A stretch of 64,000 nucleotides of DNA, taken from assembly GCA_030068075.1 (NCBI GenBank), contig CM057835.1, positions 20,237,957 through 20,301,956 of the forward strand, written 5' to 3'. The translations under genes and the position numbers were made by a program. Shown piece after piece: positions 49,371 through 59,640 of the stretch. This stretch comes from Paguma larvata. Lineage: Eukaryota > Chordata > Mammalia > Carnivora > Viverridae. The notes under the pieces were generated by a model. The model was not told the DNA's origin and did not search any database. It saw only the letters and a list, made by a program, of their open reading frames with translations. The first letter of the stretch is position 1, and each line of letters opens with the position of its first letter.

Positions 49371-51134
49371 ATTTCAGCTTGCGTAAGTACGGGAAGGAGT
49401 GCTCAAGACAAAAGAGGATCGAATGCAAACGTTAGATTTGCTCTATTTTCTTCCCAGTGGGATTATTCTAGGGCACTTGTGCAGATTCTCATACTCTGGT
49501 GCTAAGGAGTGAGAGACTGCCAATGAGACCGATAGGACATTTGTCACCAACCTTGCGTCACGGAGCCCGAGGCGAGACTGACTCCGTAAGAAATAAACAA
49601 TGTGTTCTTCTTGACCCTGCTCCAGCTACATGAAAATCTGTTCAACTCCAGTCTCTTTAACATGACAGAGGCTGTGGAGCTCGGACTAAGCCGGTGACAG
49701 CCTCCCTCTTTGTGAAAATTCATGTATAAAGTGGAAGCCTGAACCTTTTAACTCTTTGTGCTGTTGTTGGACTTTAGGAAGGAGGACATCTAAGGTTTTT
49801 GTGGCTGTATGGTTGTTATGTTAGCTGCTCACTCTGGAGCTAGTCTCATGAGATAAGGAGACACGCAGGCTGGAATATGGCACAGCGCCTGTCACTTTAC
49901 AATCGGCCGCGGTCGCAGGGAGTGCGTCCTCGGTGTATCTTCACGCGGCCTTCCGGGACATGGCCCTCCCCCCACCACTTTCCCAGGTTCGAGGCAGTGC
50001 TGCACTTCATTTTCCTCAATATCCATGGAGAAAAAAAACGTTTTTTTTTCCTCTAGAGCCCTCAGTATTGCTTGTTGTGTCTTTTATTTGTCACTGGGCT
50101 GTTCCGTGTCCCCGTCTACATCCGTCCTGACCACCTTTCCTGTGGCCTCAAGACGCGATTCGTCCTGCTCTCGAGTCAAGGCTAATGCTCCCCTGTGGCT
50201 TTTCTTCTCTCCCTGTCTTGGTTTTCCTGAACCGCTTCCTTCCCAGGGCTCCCCCTTCAGCCTGGCCTCTCCGCCTGGTTCTGGGTGTGAGTTTCTCTTC
50301 ATCGGCTTTGCTCATTAGAACTGTTTTAGGAATCCCTCTCTTGCACTGTCAGGGAACTACTCTGAGATTTAGTCCGATTTTTAGACATAAAGTACATACC
50401 AGTAGACTTTCTTCCTGTGCTTTGTTTCCCACCAAATGGTTCAGAACCTCTTTTTATGACTTGGCGTTATTAACTTTCACTTTCGAGGTCCCACTGCCAT
50501 CCCCGAGACGCAGAGAAACTTGTGGCATGTTCTTAACTACTCGGCTTATCTCAGTTGAGATGCCGTTCGGTTTCTTTCCTCGGTACGCAGGATCATGTGG
50601 TCTCGGCTTCTTCGTGACAGCCTGCTGCCGGCAGGACTGGGAACCCGGGAGAGAGCTCCTGCCGGCTTTGCCCTAACAGAGACCTAGAATGCCACACTCC
50701 GTGGTGCCCCCATTTCCTCCACCTCTCTCTGTGCTGTGTTGAACAAATCTCTTCCCCTTCTTTATTCTTCATGTAACTTTTTTTTATCTCTGCTTTCAAG
50801 TTATTTCTAATCTCCCTTAGAGCAACAGCCCTAAATCTTCACATGCTTGAAACTTTTGCAGTTGAGGGAAAGGTCACTGCGGTAACCCTACCCCTGCCAG
50901 AATCCTCTGTGAGCTGTGGGACACCTGCCTGTGTGAGTCCTCTTTGGGGCAAGGCTCGCCTCCTGTGCAGTTTGGTTCTGTGGGTGTAGGAGAGAGTGTC
51001 GCAAGGTTCAGGAGAAGGAGATGTCCTGTCCCGACTTTTCGTGATTTTGAACTAAAGATAAACTGTAGTAGCCGCTGCATGTTTCCAGCACTTTCCAGAT
51101 CATCCGCGCATTTTTACTCTGTTTTTTTTAAAAG

Positions 51135-51261
51135 GAAACAGGAAGAGCGAGTACAACAAGTACGCAAAAAATTGGAAGAAGCCCTGATGGCAGATATCTT
51201 GTCACGAGCTGCTGATACGGAAGAAATGGATATTGAAATGGACAGTGGAGAAGAAGCCTAA
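51135..51261 (+). CDS. MBD2: MBD2 exon 6 (coiled coil, acidic C-terminus, stop)
   Basis: The coding part is 127 nt: one base finishing Arg370, 41 codons and the TAA stop at 51259-51261. The exon continues to the donor at 51273/51274. It reads KQEERVQQVRKKLEEALMAD and then ILSRAADTEEMDIEMDSGEE-A. The heptad-like helix is the MBD2 coiled coil that heterodimerises with p66-alpha/GATAD2A to bring in the CHD remodeller. The tail is acidic. The stop lies only 12 nt upstream of the last exon junction, so the normal message should escape nonsense-mediated decay. Residue 409 is Glu where human has Asp (from memory). The acceptor tract is TTTTTTTTAAAAG. Confidence 0.97.
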
Positions 51262-51273
51262 CAATATGATCAG
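51262..51273 (+). other. MBD2: MBD2 exon 6, 3' UTR part
   Basis: This is the twelve untranslated bases after TAA, ending GATCAG before the donor GTAAAC. Confidence 0.9.
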
Positions 51274-52284
51274 GTAAACCGGGAGCCGCGAGGGAGAGAC
51301 TTGTACCCGAAGGTGGTTGGTTTTCTTGCTCTTGCCCTTTGTGGCCTGCCTCAGCAGAGTAGAGAAAGAAGCTTCCCCCCTGCAGAGGTGAGCAGGCCTG
51401 TTCGGCCTCTTCTGATGTAAGAATCCCCCTGTGGTCCTCATGACGTAAAGACTTTCACAGCCCTGAAGCCGCCTGCAAGGAGTCCAGCTCCGTTCTGCAG
51501 TGCCGGGTGGAATGCCTACACGGTGTCCATAGAGGAAACCGGGGGAGAGAAAGCAGGGCCTGCCTAGTAGAGGAAAGCGGTCGCAGGTGGCGAAGGTGGT
51601 GGTCATCCCCGCCACACTTCCTTCCCGGGCTCTCTTGTCCCCTCTTGAAAATGATGGCCGTAACGTCGGTTTTCTCTAGCACAGGCCTGATGCAGAGAGA
51701 ATGAGAAGGGCATTTTGAAGGATAATAAATAATTTACCTTACAACATGCAGACTTTGACCCTGTCGTGAGCGCACATGAGTGTTGCGACTCTGTCCTCGT
51801 GGGTATATATTCTCCTTGAGTGGCTGTGGTTCAGGCTCCAGGGGTCAATGTGGCATCTTGCTTCCCAGCTGCCATCCTGCTTGGCTTTGGCAGGCCTTGT
51901 CTTACTTTCTGTCTCCCATAAGCCAGTTACTCATTTGTGTCCTTTGAAGCCAAAACTGAGGCATTGGGGGGAGAGAGAAAGAGAGAGAGACAGAACAAAC
52001 AGAGTGAGTTGGAATTCTAACTCCTAGTTGTTTCTGAACGTGTCCGCTCCGTCCCTCTCAGTCTGGGGACCCGCGCCTGGCCCCGCTTAGTTATTCGTGC
52101 TTTTGGTGCTAGTCCGGGAGACACAGGGGTGGCCACAATCACACAGCCCCTCTGCCCCTGGAACTTACCCTACAGTTGTATTAACCAGATGCTCCCCGCG
52201 TTCCTTAATCACCAACTGCGATAAGGGCTATAGAGGAAAAGCAAAAGTGCTGGGGGAGGGGATGGCAGGGGAGCCGCTGTGGTG

Positions 52285-52830
52285 TGAAGGGTCCACAGAG
52301 CCTCTGTGAGGAGGTGACATTTGCGTTGAGCCTCAAGGGCAAGCAGCAGTAGGCCAGAGTTCAGGTTTGAAGTGTTCCCATCAGAAGAAACGACAAGAAG
52401 CCGGGGCCTTAGGGAACGAAGGAGAGACCTCCACGGGGGAGTGCGGTAGGGCTGGGGCGCCCTGGGAGAGCGCGTGGAGGGGGGTCTGATCGTGCCGATG
52501 GGTTGTGGTTCAGGGTGTCCAGCTTTAACTTTAAAGCTGGTGGGGATCCACTGAGGCGAGGAACGTGGTCAGATGTGCTTGTTTCGAAGATCCTTTGGCT
52601 GTTGTGTGAAAAAAGAAGATTAGAGCAGGAAAGCCCGGAAGCGGGTGTCCAGTGAGGAGGCTGTTGTAGCCTTGGTGGCGAGAGAGCTTCGCAGGAGTGT
52701 TGGCAGTGGGCACAGGGGAAAAGTGAAAAGCAGAGGTCAGTTTGAGGTGTATTTGGAGATAGAATCAGCCTGACCAGGTGACTGACTGGAAGTGGTGGGG
52801 TGACTCCGGGTTTTTCGCTTGAGCTGCTGG
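52285..52830 (-). repeat. L2 fragment (antisense)
   Basis: Reverse L2: GTGAGGAGGTGACATTTGCG, GGTCAGATGTGCTTGTTTCG, then CAGTGAGGAGGCTGTTGTAG and GCTTGAGCTGCTGGGGGG. Confidence 0.75.
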
Positions 52831-53509
52831 GGGGTGGCCAGGGGCCTGTTTGGTACAGGCACAGACAGGGTATTGTGTGCAGGGATGCCGAGTGAATGGT
52901 TCACACAACCTCCCCTTCCCATCAGTGCCTTTGTCGCAACCCAGGGAGTGGCTCAGGCCACAGTGATACAGAAATCAGGGAATAAGTATAGTGCCTCACA
53001 TCATGTATTCAGTGATAGCATCACCGTTTGGTGACAGTTTCCTGAACACACAGAACCAGTGGAATCCAGTTCGGTGCTATTTTAAGTCTTTTTTTTCCTC
53101 TCTCACTGAGGACAGGAAGACAACATGTTGGTATTGAATCTCGTTTTCCACTCTGGCCAGGATGTGTTTTACGGTTCAATGCGTGTGCTCCGTCTGGGCA
53201 AGTCCTCCAGAGGAAAGTCTGAAGCATGGTTCTTCTGTCTGAAGGCTGCAGCCACACTGTCTCTGGAGCGCAGTGTGCACGTGGGGACGGTGGTGCCTGG
53301 GCCGCATCAGGACAGACTCTAGGAGAGCCCTCCTCTTCAGAGGCTTTTAGCATTTGTTGTTTTCCGGACTTTCCTCCTGAAGACCCTTGAAGTTTTACTC
53401 AGATCCCTACTGACTGAGGGTTCACTAGACCCTGCTCACCTCACAGATTACTTTGCAGGCGGAGATCCAGGCACTGCCCTGATTTATGTCAGCAAGCATG
53501 GGTGTTCAG

Positions 53510-53737
53510 GGACTAGGCACTTGGCTCATATAAAAGCCAGCAAAGTGTCGGACTTCCGCTCAGGTCATGATCTTGCAGTTCATGGGTTTGAGCCCTGTGT
53601 CAGGTTCTGTGCTGACAGCTCAGACCTGGAGCCTGCTTCAGATTTTGTGTCTCCCTCTCTCTCTCTGCCCCTCCCTTGCTTGCTTGCACTCTCTCTGTCA
53701 AAAAAATGAGTAAACGTTATAACCAAACAAATAAAAG
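53510..53737 (+). repeat. Feline SINE (forward)
   Basis: Forward copy: CAGGTCATGATCTTGCAGTT, GTGCTGACAGCTCAGACCTG, TCTCTCTCTGCCCCTCCC and a tail CTGTCAAAAAAATGAGTAAA. The tRNA-like head is diverged (GGCACTTGGCTCATATAAAA). Confidence 0.9.
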
Positions 53738-54265
53738 CCATTGCCCATTGTCTGGTACAAATGTGGTTAATGCTGGGAACAAACTAATTAATATTGAGTG
53801 ATTAGAGTTTTAATATATACTTAAAAAGTAGCCATTATTTTGGCATGTTGGGTAGAGAGAGATTCAGAGTATGGATATCACATCCTGTAGTGGGGAATGG
53901 TGTCATTAAACCAGCCACTAGACTTGAAGGTTGTGGAAGAATTAGAAGGACTTCTTAGTTATCAGAATTAAATATACCTAAGTCACTCATTTAGCCCGCT
54001 CTGCACCTGAAGCTTTTCATAAACCAGAGCACTGCCGCACGACGTAATCAGGTGTTCATAATACCCTATAGAATAGGTAGGGCTTAGCTTGATCAGAGGG
54101 GTAGGTCATGGCCGACTTCACATGGCTGGTAAGAGATGGAGCCTGTAACACGTAGTTTGTGTTTAGGTCTGTTACCCTATCATGCCACGGCTCTTTCTGA
54201 TGTTCCTTATTAGCAGGGTGGACCTTTATTTATTTGTTTTATTTTTATTTTTTTATTTTTATTAC

Positions 54266-54480
54266 AAATTTTTTTTAACATTTATTCATTTTTGAGAGAC
54301 AGGAGAGATAGAGTGTGAGCAGGGGAGGGGAAGAGGAAAGAGACAGAGGGAGAGACAGAATCCGAAGCAGGTTCCAGGCTCTGAGCTGTCAGCACATAGC
54401 TGGATGCAGGGCTCAAACCCATGAGATCATGCCCTGAGCCGAAGTCGGATGCTTAACTGACCGAGCCACCCAGGAGCCCC
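54266..54480 (-). repeat. Feline SINE
   Basis: Reverse element: ACAAATTTTTTTTAACATTT, GA-rich body, then GACCGAGCCACCCAGGAGCC followed by CC. Confidence 0.93.
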
Positions 54481-54494
54481 TATTTGATATATAC

Positions 54495-54497
<3 letters not shown>

Positions 54498-54532
<35 letters not shown>
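54498..54532. repeat. (TA)n microsatellite
   Basis: An uninterrupted TA run of about 35 bp, just downstream of a SINE head. Confidence 0.95.
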
Positions 54533-54535
<3 letters not shown>

Positions 54536-55304
54536 ACAGGTTGAGACTGTGTTAAGATTTTCCAATCATAGAGGAGTACTTGGATTATCAAAACTTGAGG
54601 AGTGAACGCAAGAAGAAGAAAACTATAAAAACAAAAGTTTTAAAATATGTAGCTACAACTGAGATACAGGATCACATCTAGTTCTCTCTGCCATTGCACA
54701 GTTCTGTTTGACCCAGGTGAAATAATAATAAACTTCAGTGCATGTCTGTCATCTGTAAATGCTCTGAAGTAAATCAGTTAGTAGAAATTTTTCTAAATTT
54801 TCTCAAAAATGTTTGGATTTGGTTATATCTGTTACATTCTTTTTTTCATTTGTATGCCTTATGATTTTTCCTTTTATACAGATTCGATTAGTTATAGGTA
54901 GTATTTGTGTTAGTATACAAAGTTGTACATATGACTCTTTTGAAAATGAAAGGAGTATGAAGTTATTATTAAAGCACTTGAAATAATGAGAGGGTATGTT
55001 AACATTTTTTATGTACAAAGGGCTGTGACGAAATGTTAGTCAAGACTTTAAAATGTGGTTCTCAGTGAAGTTTAGCCTCTAACTACTTTTTCAAGTTCTG
55101 CTGACCTCCCCGGAGAAATCATGGCATTACTTAAATTTGCTTGTTTTTCCTTACAGGTAACTTTCGACCAAGTTTCCCCAAGAGCAAATTTCTAGAATTG
55201 AACAAAAGCGTTTCCACTGGGTTTCGCCTGTAAGAAAAAACCGTACCCGAGCACATACAGCTTTTTAATAGCACTAACCAATGCCTTTTTAGATGTATTT
55301 TTGA

Positions 55305-55312
55305 TGTATATA
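55305..55312 (+). promoter_or_regulatory. Pumilio-type motif in MBD2 3' UTR (first)
   Basis: The sequence TGTATATA fits the Pumilio consensus UGUANAUA on the sense strand of the 3' UTR. Pumilio binding typically lowers mRNA stability or translation. This is a motif match only. Confidence 0.5.
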
Positions 55313-55498
55313 TCTATTATTCAAAAAATGATGTTTATTTTGAGTCCTAGGACTTAAAATTAGACTTTTGTAATATCAAGGAGGACGCTTAAGTTGAAGC
55401 TGAGCTTTCGATGCCAGGTGCAATCTACTGGAAATGTAGCACTTACGTGAAATATTTGTTTTCCCCCCAGTTTTAATACAAACCGATCAGTAGTACCA

Positions 55499-55504
55499 AA
55501 TAAA
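55499..55504 (+). terminator. MBD2: Possible upstream poly(A) signal AATAAA
   Basis: A second AATAAA lies about 110 nt upstream in the same exon, in ACCAAATAAATCTCC. It could give a slightly shorter 3' UTR. Nothing in the sequence shows that it is used. Confidence 0.4.
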
Positions 55505-55534
55505 TCTCCCAATTAAAGATTATTGTGACTTCAC

Positions 55535-55542
55535 TGTATATA
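55535..55542 (+). promoter_or_regulatory. Pumilio-type motif in MBD2 3' UTR (second)
   Basis: A second TGTATATA (in CACTGTATATAAACAG) lies about 230 nt after the first and about 70 nt before the poly(A) signal. Confidence 0.5.
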
Positions 55543-55607
55543 AACAGATTTTTATACTTTATTGAAAGAGGACACCTGTACATTCTTCCATCATCACTGT
55601 AAAGACA

Positions 55608-55613
55608 AATAAA
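55608..55613 (+). terminator. MBD2: MBD2 poly(A) signal AATAAA
   Basis: This is a canonical AATAAA in CAAATAAATGATT, about 15 nt before the expected cleavage near 55629 and followed by a GT-rich stretch (TTCTTTGTGTT). Confidence 0.88.
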
Positions 55614-56150
55614 TGATTATATTCACAGACGGATTGGAATTCTTTGTGTTAAAGAGCACACGTAGTAAGCAGCCTCCCCCTGCCCCCTTGGGATTCCTGA
55701 TTTACCGTCAGCTGTGATCCCTGGGCTTTAGGTTTCAAACGGAGGTGGTGGAGAATAGTTCGCACATTTGCAATACACCTCCGGATAGCGTGAAAACTAT
55801 GCCCCTTGCCCTGAATTCTAAGTTGCCATCTAGCATGTGTTAGGGTTTGTTTTTTTTTTGTTGTTGTTTTTTCTTGCCTGTGACTAGTACTTTTGTTAGT
55901 TCTATAAAAATAAAGCATTTCCTTCCCTTGGGCATGAGTTAGGTACACAGGTACCCTTTGGATGGTACTGGAAGTTCAAGTCTGCTGTTTTTTCTAGAAC
56001 ACTTAGCGTTTCTTCATGGCCGCCGGCTGAGTAAATTAACAAGTGCAGGTTAGACCCTTTGCTCCAGACAGAGGCAACTTTCCATGCAGAGTTGCGCAAT
56101 GAGCCAGATTGTAATACTTTACTCATCAGTCCCCGGCCTCCACAGTATTA

Positions 56151-56176
56151 TTTTGTTGTTGTTGTTGTTGTTGTTG
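56151..56176. repeat. (TTG)n microsatellite
   Basis: TTG repeated about eight times. Confidence 0.92.
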
Positions 56177-57159
56177 AAACTCTCAAGTGTAACTTCATTA
56201 CCGCTTAAATTCCTTGATAGCTATTTACTACAACTGGCACAGCATTGTTAAATGAGTTTTAAAAGCAAAAACATACTCAAATTAATCTGATGCTAAGGAT
56301 AAGGAGGGAGTGGTTATAAGCAAATTTGAACACATTTTGGGAAATAATAGCTTTGTACAAGAAGGGTTTATGTACTTCTTCATTCTGAGTTCTTTTAAAA
56401 TTAGACCGAGAAATGATGTGATCCATGGTGTGACCAGTTCCATATAAGTGTCACCTGTACCTTTTAGTACCACTACCTCCGGCACCCTTCCAGTTCCTGA
56501 GGAAGGGAGGAATGATAGTCAAAGCAATACAACTGGCTAGGTTTGGGCTGCTGTCTCTCTGGACCTTATGCCAAACTCCATAAATAACACCTTCTTGAAA
56601 TCTATAGTCAGCTTTGATCTCTGGGCCTTACGCCGCTGGTTTCCTCAGAGCAGACTTACTGGCAGATGAGCCGGGATACTTGCAGACTCTGGGCAGACCT
56701 CTGGCCGAGGATGCCTGCTCTGGGCCCATCAGACTGCCCCAGACTGCTGTGGGAAGTCAATATTGATTTCTTTTTAAGAACTGTGTGGCTACTTAGAATG
56801 GATGTCCAAAGGCTTTTCTTAGATTCCTCCCCAAGCCCATGATTTCTCTCCTGTAATCAAGCTTGGGGTAACTTCACCTTGGTGGTCATATGTTCTTTTA
56901 ACAAAGCAATCCAGCCAAGATATACATGCTTTTGTCAACAGCTTTGGTAAAAGCAAAAACGCAGTGGACACACACATAAAACTTTGATTTTTTGTTCTTA
57001 ATAGACTTTGCTCAGGTAGAGAACAAGGTATGAAAGCCATTATATAATGTCCAACTGGCGACCATCCCATAAGTCCAGGTCTTCCCAAGATACCCACAGG
57101 ATGACCTGTCCAGAATTACATTCATTATCTTATTCCCCGAATCTACCACCGTCCTGCAC

Positions 57160-57530
57160 CCCTTCATGAGCGTAGAAGTAAATCATCCCATTCAGTTGCT
57201 CAAGGCAGGCGCCCATGAGTGGTCCCAGTTCCCTTGCTTCCAATGTCCTGTCAGTCCTGTTAGAACCCTCAGAGGCCCTTCCCACACCCGTACCTCTTCT
57301 CCATTCCCGCAACCACTGCCTTCCTGCAGCTCCTTCCCTCTCCCCTGGACTTTGAGTGGCTTCTTTCCTCCCCGCCTCCTTCCCTTCCTACCTTCCCTCC
57401 CATTTCCTTCTCTCTCCATCCCTCCTCCTCCTCCATATAGTCATCAGAATGGTCCTCAAACGTGACTGTATCATTTCCCTACTCGAAATTCCTCACTTCT
57501 CTGTGTAATTTTTCAGAATTAAGAATTTTT
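57160..57530 (+). repeat. L2 fragment (sense), with CT-rich block
   Basis: CATCAGAATGGTCCTCAAAC, then GACTGTATCATTTCCCTACT and CGAAATTCCTCACTTCTCTG, fits sense L2. The central part is CT-rich. Confidence 0.5.
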
Positions 57531-57540
57531 TAGAGTGAGC

Positions 57541-57735
57541 ACTTTGAAATGAAGAGAACCTGTGTCTGAACCTTGATTGTTGCCATTTGTGTGACTTGTC
57601 AGGTTACTTAATCTCCTTGAGCCCGTTCCTCCTCCATGAAATAGGAATAATACTACCTCATAGAGTCGTCGTGAGGACTAAATGAGCTACTGTTTATAAA
57701 GCGGTTAGCACAGTGCCTGGTGCATAGTGAGCGCT
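57541..57735 (+). repeat. MIR element
   Basis: Forward MIR: GTCAGGTTACTTAATCTCCT, then ATAGAGTCGTCGTGAGGACT, AAATGAGCTACTG and GCACAGTGCCTGGTGCATAG. Confidence 0.85.
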
Positions 57736-57744
57736 CCCATCGGA

Positions 57745-58045
57745 GCGTGCCTTCGTTATAACCCCTGCAGGTGTCAGTTTTATGTCACTTCCAAGAGGCA
57801 TTTTCTAATAACTGTAACTACTCTCCGTCCCCATAGTCTCGTTTTCTTGCCTCAGCACGCTGTTTATTTCCCTTGTAGAGATCTTCTCGATCTGTATTTA
57901 TTTGTTGACTTTTTGTCTCTCTCTCTACTAGAATGTAAGCTCCACGAGAGCGAGGATGTGTCTGTCTGGTTCCCTGGTACAACCCCAGCATTTAGCCCAG
58001 TGCCTGGTACATAGTAAGCACTTAATAAATGTTTGTCGAATAAAT
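57745..58045 (+). repeat. L2 3' end, copy 1
   Basis: GAATGTAAGCTCCACGAGAG, then CAGTGCCTGGTACATAGTAA and GCACTTAATAAATGTTTGTC. Confidence 0.88.
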
Positions 58046-58049
58046 GGAT

Positions 58050-58512
58050 GAATGATCAAAAGGCTCTTCATGATCTGACCCCTGACTGTTCGTCTAGGTC
58101 ATCCTGCCCCTCCCCCTGTGGCCCCATCAGCTCAAGAAAAGCCACATTACTTGGTCCTTCAGAGCGTCTCTTGGGCCTCTGCATCTTTGCACCTGTCACT
58201 TCCTTTGCCTGCCTGTCTACATGGCAAATCCCTGGTTACTGGTCAAGTCCCAGCTGGTCAGTGACTACCTCCTCTGTGAAGCTGTCCCTGATTTCTCCAA
58301 CCAGAGGTTCTTCCCTCTTCCAGGTTCCCACTGCACTTTATAAATACCTCCGTGGAAGCACTTTATTGTAAATTTGTTTGCATGTCTGTTTCTACTGTTA
58401 GACTGTAAGCACCGTGAAAGCAGAGATTGCATCTTTTCATCTTGATGTCCCCAGAGCCTAGCACAGTGCCCAGCACATAGCAGTTTTGTCAATAAATATT
58501 TATTGGAATGTT
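58050..58512 (+). repeat. L2 3' end, copy 2
   Basis: One frame reads KALHDLTPDCSS, as in the L2 ORF2 C-terminus (KALHDLAP). It continues to GACTGTAAGCACCGTGAAAG and GCACAGTGCCCAGCACATAG and ends AATAAATATTTATTGGAATG. Confidence 0.9.
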
Positions 58513-59459
58513 CTGTCACTGAACAAAGAGCCTCGCAGTTGGAAACGTGTTGTGAGATGTATGTATCATCAAGGAAAGGAATGCCCCTGGCGGCTTCCAG
58601 TGTATTTCTTTGTTCTAGAAGAGAGATCTAGAAAGCATTCTGTAATCTCGCTGAATATAAAAGTACTTGTTTCAGTTTTAAAGATAAGTCGAATAACATA
58701 GATCTTCGTAAATGACTGCAAAAGATATCAAAACGCTTTGTGACCTCAAATGCTACCAAGTCCCAAATAAATATTTGCACTATTAGCATTTCCATAGTCC
58801 ATGCTATGCGGAAGTGTACAGCAATAAATTTTGAAGCTTTAAAAATGTTTGTGTAAGTCATCTTCAATGACTTAATCCACGAAAGACCTCTCTGGCCTGT
58901 GTTTCCTGGGTGCAAGGGGCTGGAGATTGGGGCTTAGGGCCCCAAAGCGTGCAGAGCTTATTCGGCGACACTACTCTCACTTGCAAAGACAGTTGCTCAG
59001 TCGTGTGCAGGTATGTCTACTGAGCAGAAGGGGCTGAAAGCTTCTCCACAGAATCAGAGGGAGGCCACACTAGACCTTGTGAGGCCATAGCCTCCAAGCC
59101 TCTGCCAGAGCCGGCATCGCTCTGTCCCGCTTTCTGCCTTCACTCCTGGGATGCAGATGTAACCTCTCTACAAAATCTACTCCAGTGAATGGCCTCTACT
59201 GAAATTCTAGTTCCGTGATGGCAGTTCCATCAGGCAGGTACAGAGGATTACCTAGGAGCAGCTGGGGGGTTGGGAATTGGGGCAGGGAGCTACCAATCTG
59301 CATGTCTCAAAGGGTCTCCGGTGGACTTTGAAGATTTAACTTACACACTGATTTCTCTAGAAGGGCATCTGTTAGTTACTCTGTCAATTACTCAGCTTTT
59401 GTTTTGATAGCGGGAGGACAAAAGTTTTTATTTTGCTTCTACGGCATGTCATTGTTTAG

Positions 59460-59640
59460 AGAACACTTCCAGCCCCCGTTAATATGTTTGAATTTTAACT
59501 TCCATTTAAGCCACGTGACGATACGCACATGTCCTCCCCATTTAAGGCTGAGGAGCCTAAGAGGCAGGTTAAATGACTCGAGCCAGAATGGTGCAGAGGA
59601 GGGAATTCGAACACAGAAGCAGGTTTCCTACAGAGGTGTT
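59460..59640 (-). repeat. MIR element
   Basis: Reverse MIR: GGCTGAGGAGCCTAAGAGGC, then AGGTTAAATGACTCGAGCC and GAGGGAATTCGAACACAGAA. Confidence 0.65.

Larger units (their letters stand above)
46705..51134 (+). other. MBD2: MBD2 intron 5
   Basis: This is a 4.4-kb intron, GTAAGG to TTTAAAAG. It contains a CA microsatellite, two feline SINEs, a candidate CTCF core (47886-47899), a repeat-like block at 48835-49370 whose family I cannot name, and a short CpG-rich patch near 49865-49960. The 163-codon ORF at 50185-50676 has no recognised domain and is treated as chance. Confidence 0.85.
51274..55156 (+). other. MBD2: MBD2 intron 6
   Basis: This 3.9-kb intron lies inside the 3' UTR, GTAAAC to TTCCTTACAG. 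It contains an antisense L2 (52285-52830), a plus-strand feline SINE (53510-53737), a minus-strand feline SINE (54266-54480) and a TA microsatellite. Segments 51280-52280 and 52830-53500 show nothing that I can name. Confidence 0.85.
8900..55629 (+). other. MBD2: MBD2 gene body, exons 2-7 (5' end outside window)
   Basis: MBD2 reads methylated CpG in the nucleus and recruits the NuRD deacetylase/remodelling complex to silence promoters. Seen here: six plus-strand exons with AG acceptors and GT donors that join in frame and encode the C-terminal 230 residues. Using the human numbering I know (Arg188 as a DNA-contact residue), the exons run from Pro182 to Ala411, the standard length. Introns within the window are about 15.9, 19.9, 1.5, 4.4 and 3.9 kb. 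Exon 1 (start codon, Gly/Arg repeat, first half of the MBD) and the promoter must lie upstream of base 1. The reading frame is intact with no frameshift or premature stop, so this is the functional gene and not a processed copy. Confidence 0.97.
55157..55629 (+). other. MBD2: MBD2 exon 7, terminal 3' UTR exon
   Basis: This is a non-coding terminal exon of about 473 nt. The acceptor is a pyrimidine tract followed by TTACAG at 55151-55156. The text matches the mammalian MBD2 3' UTR that I know, including ACTAACCAATGCCTTTTTAG and GAAATGTAGCACTTACGT. The canonical poly(A) signal is at 55608-55613, with cleavage expected about 15 nt later and a GT-rich element (TTTGTGTT) downstream. The end position is an estimate. 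The high conservation of a UTR-only exon suggests regulatory content; two Pumilio-type motifs are listed separately. Confidence 0.9.

Noticed and set aside
50185..50676. 163-codon plus-strand ORF in intron 5
   Set aside because: There is no recognisable motif, it overlaps other open frames, and its composition is that of CT-rich intron.
51202..51615. 137-codon minus-strand ORF overlapping MBD2 exon 6
   Set aside because: It is a shadow of the coding exon and flanking intron with no independent support.
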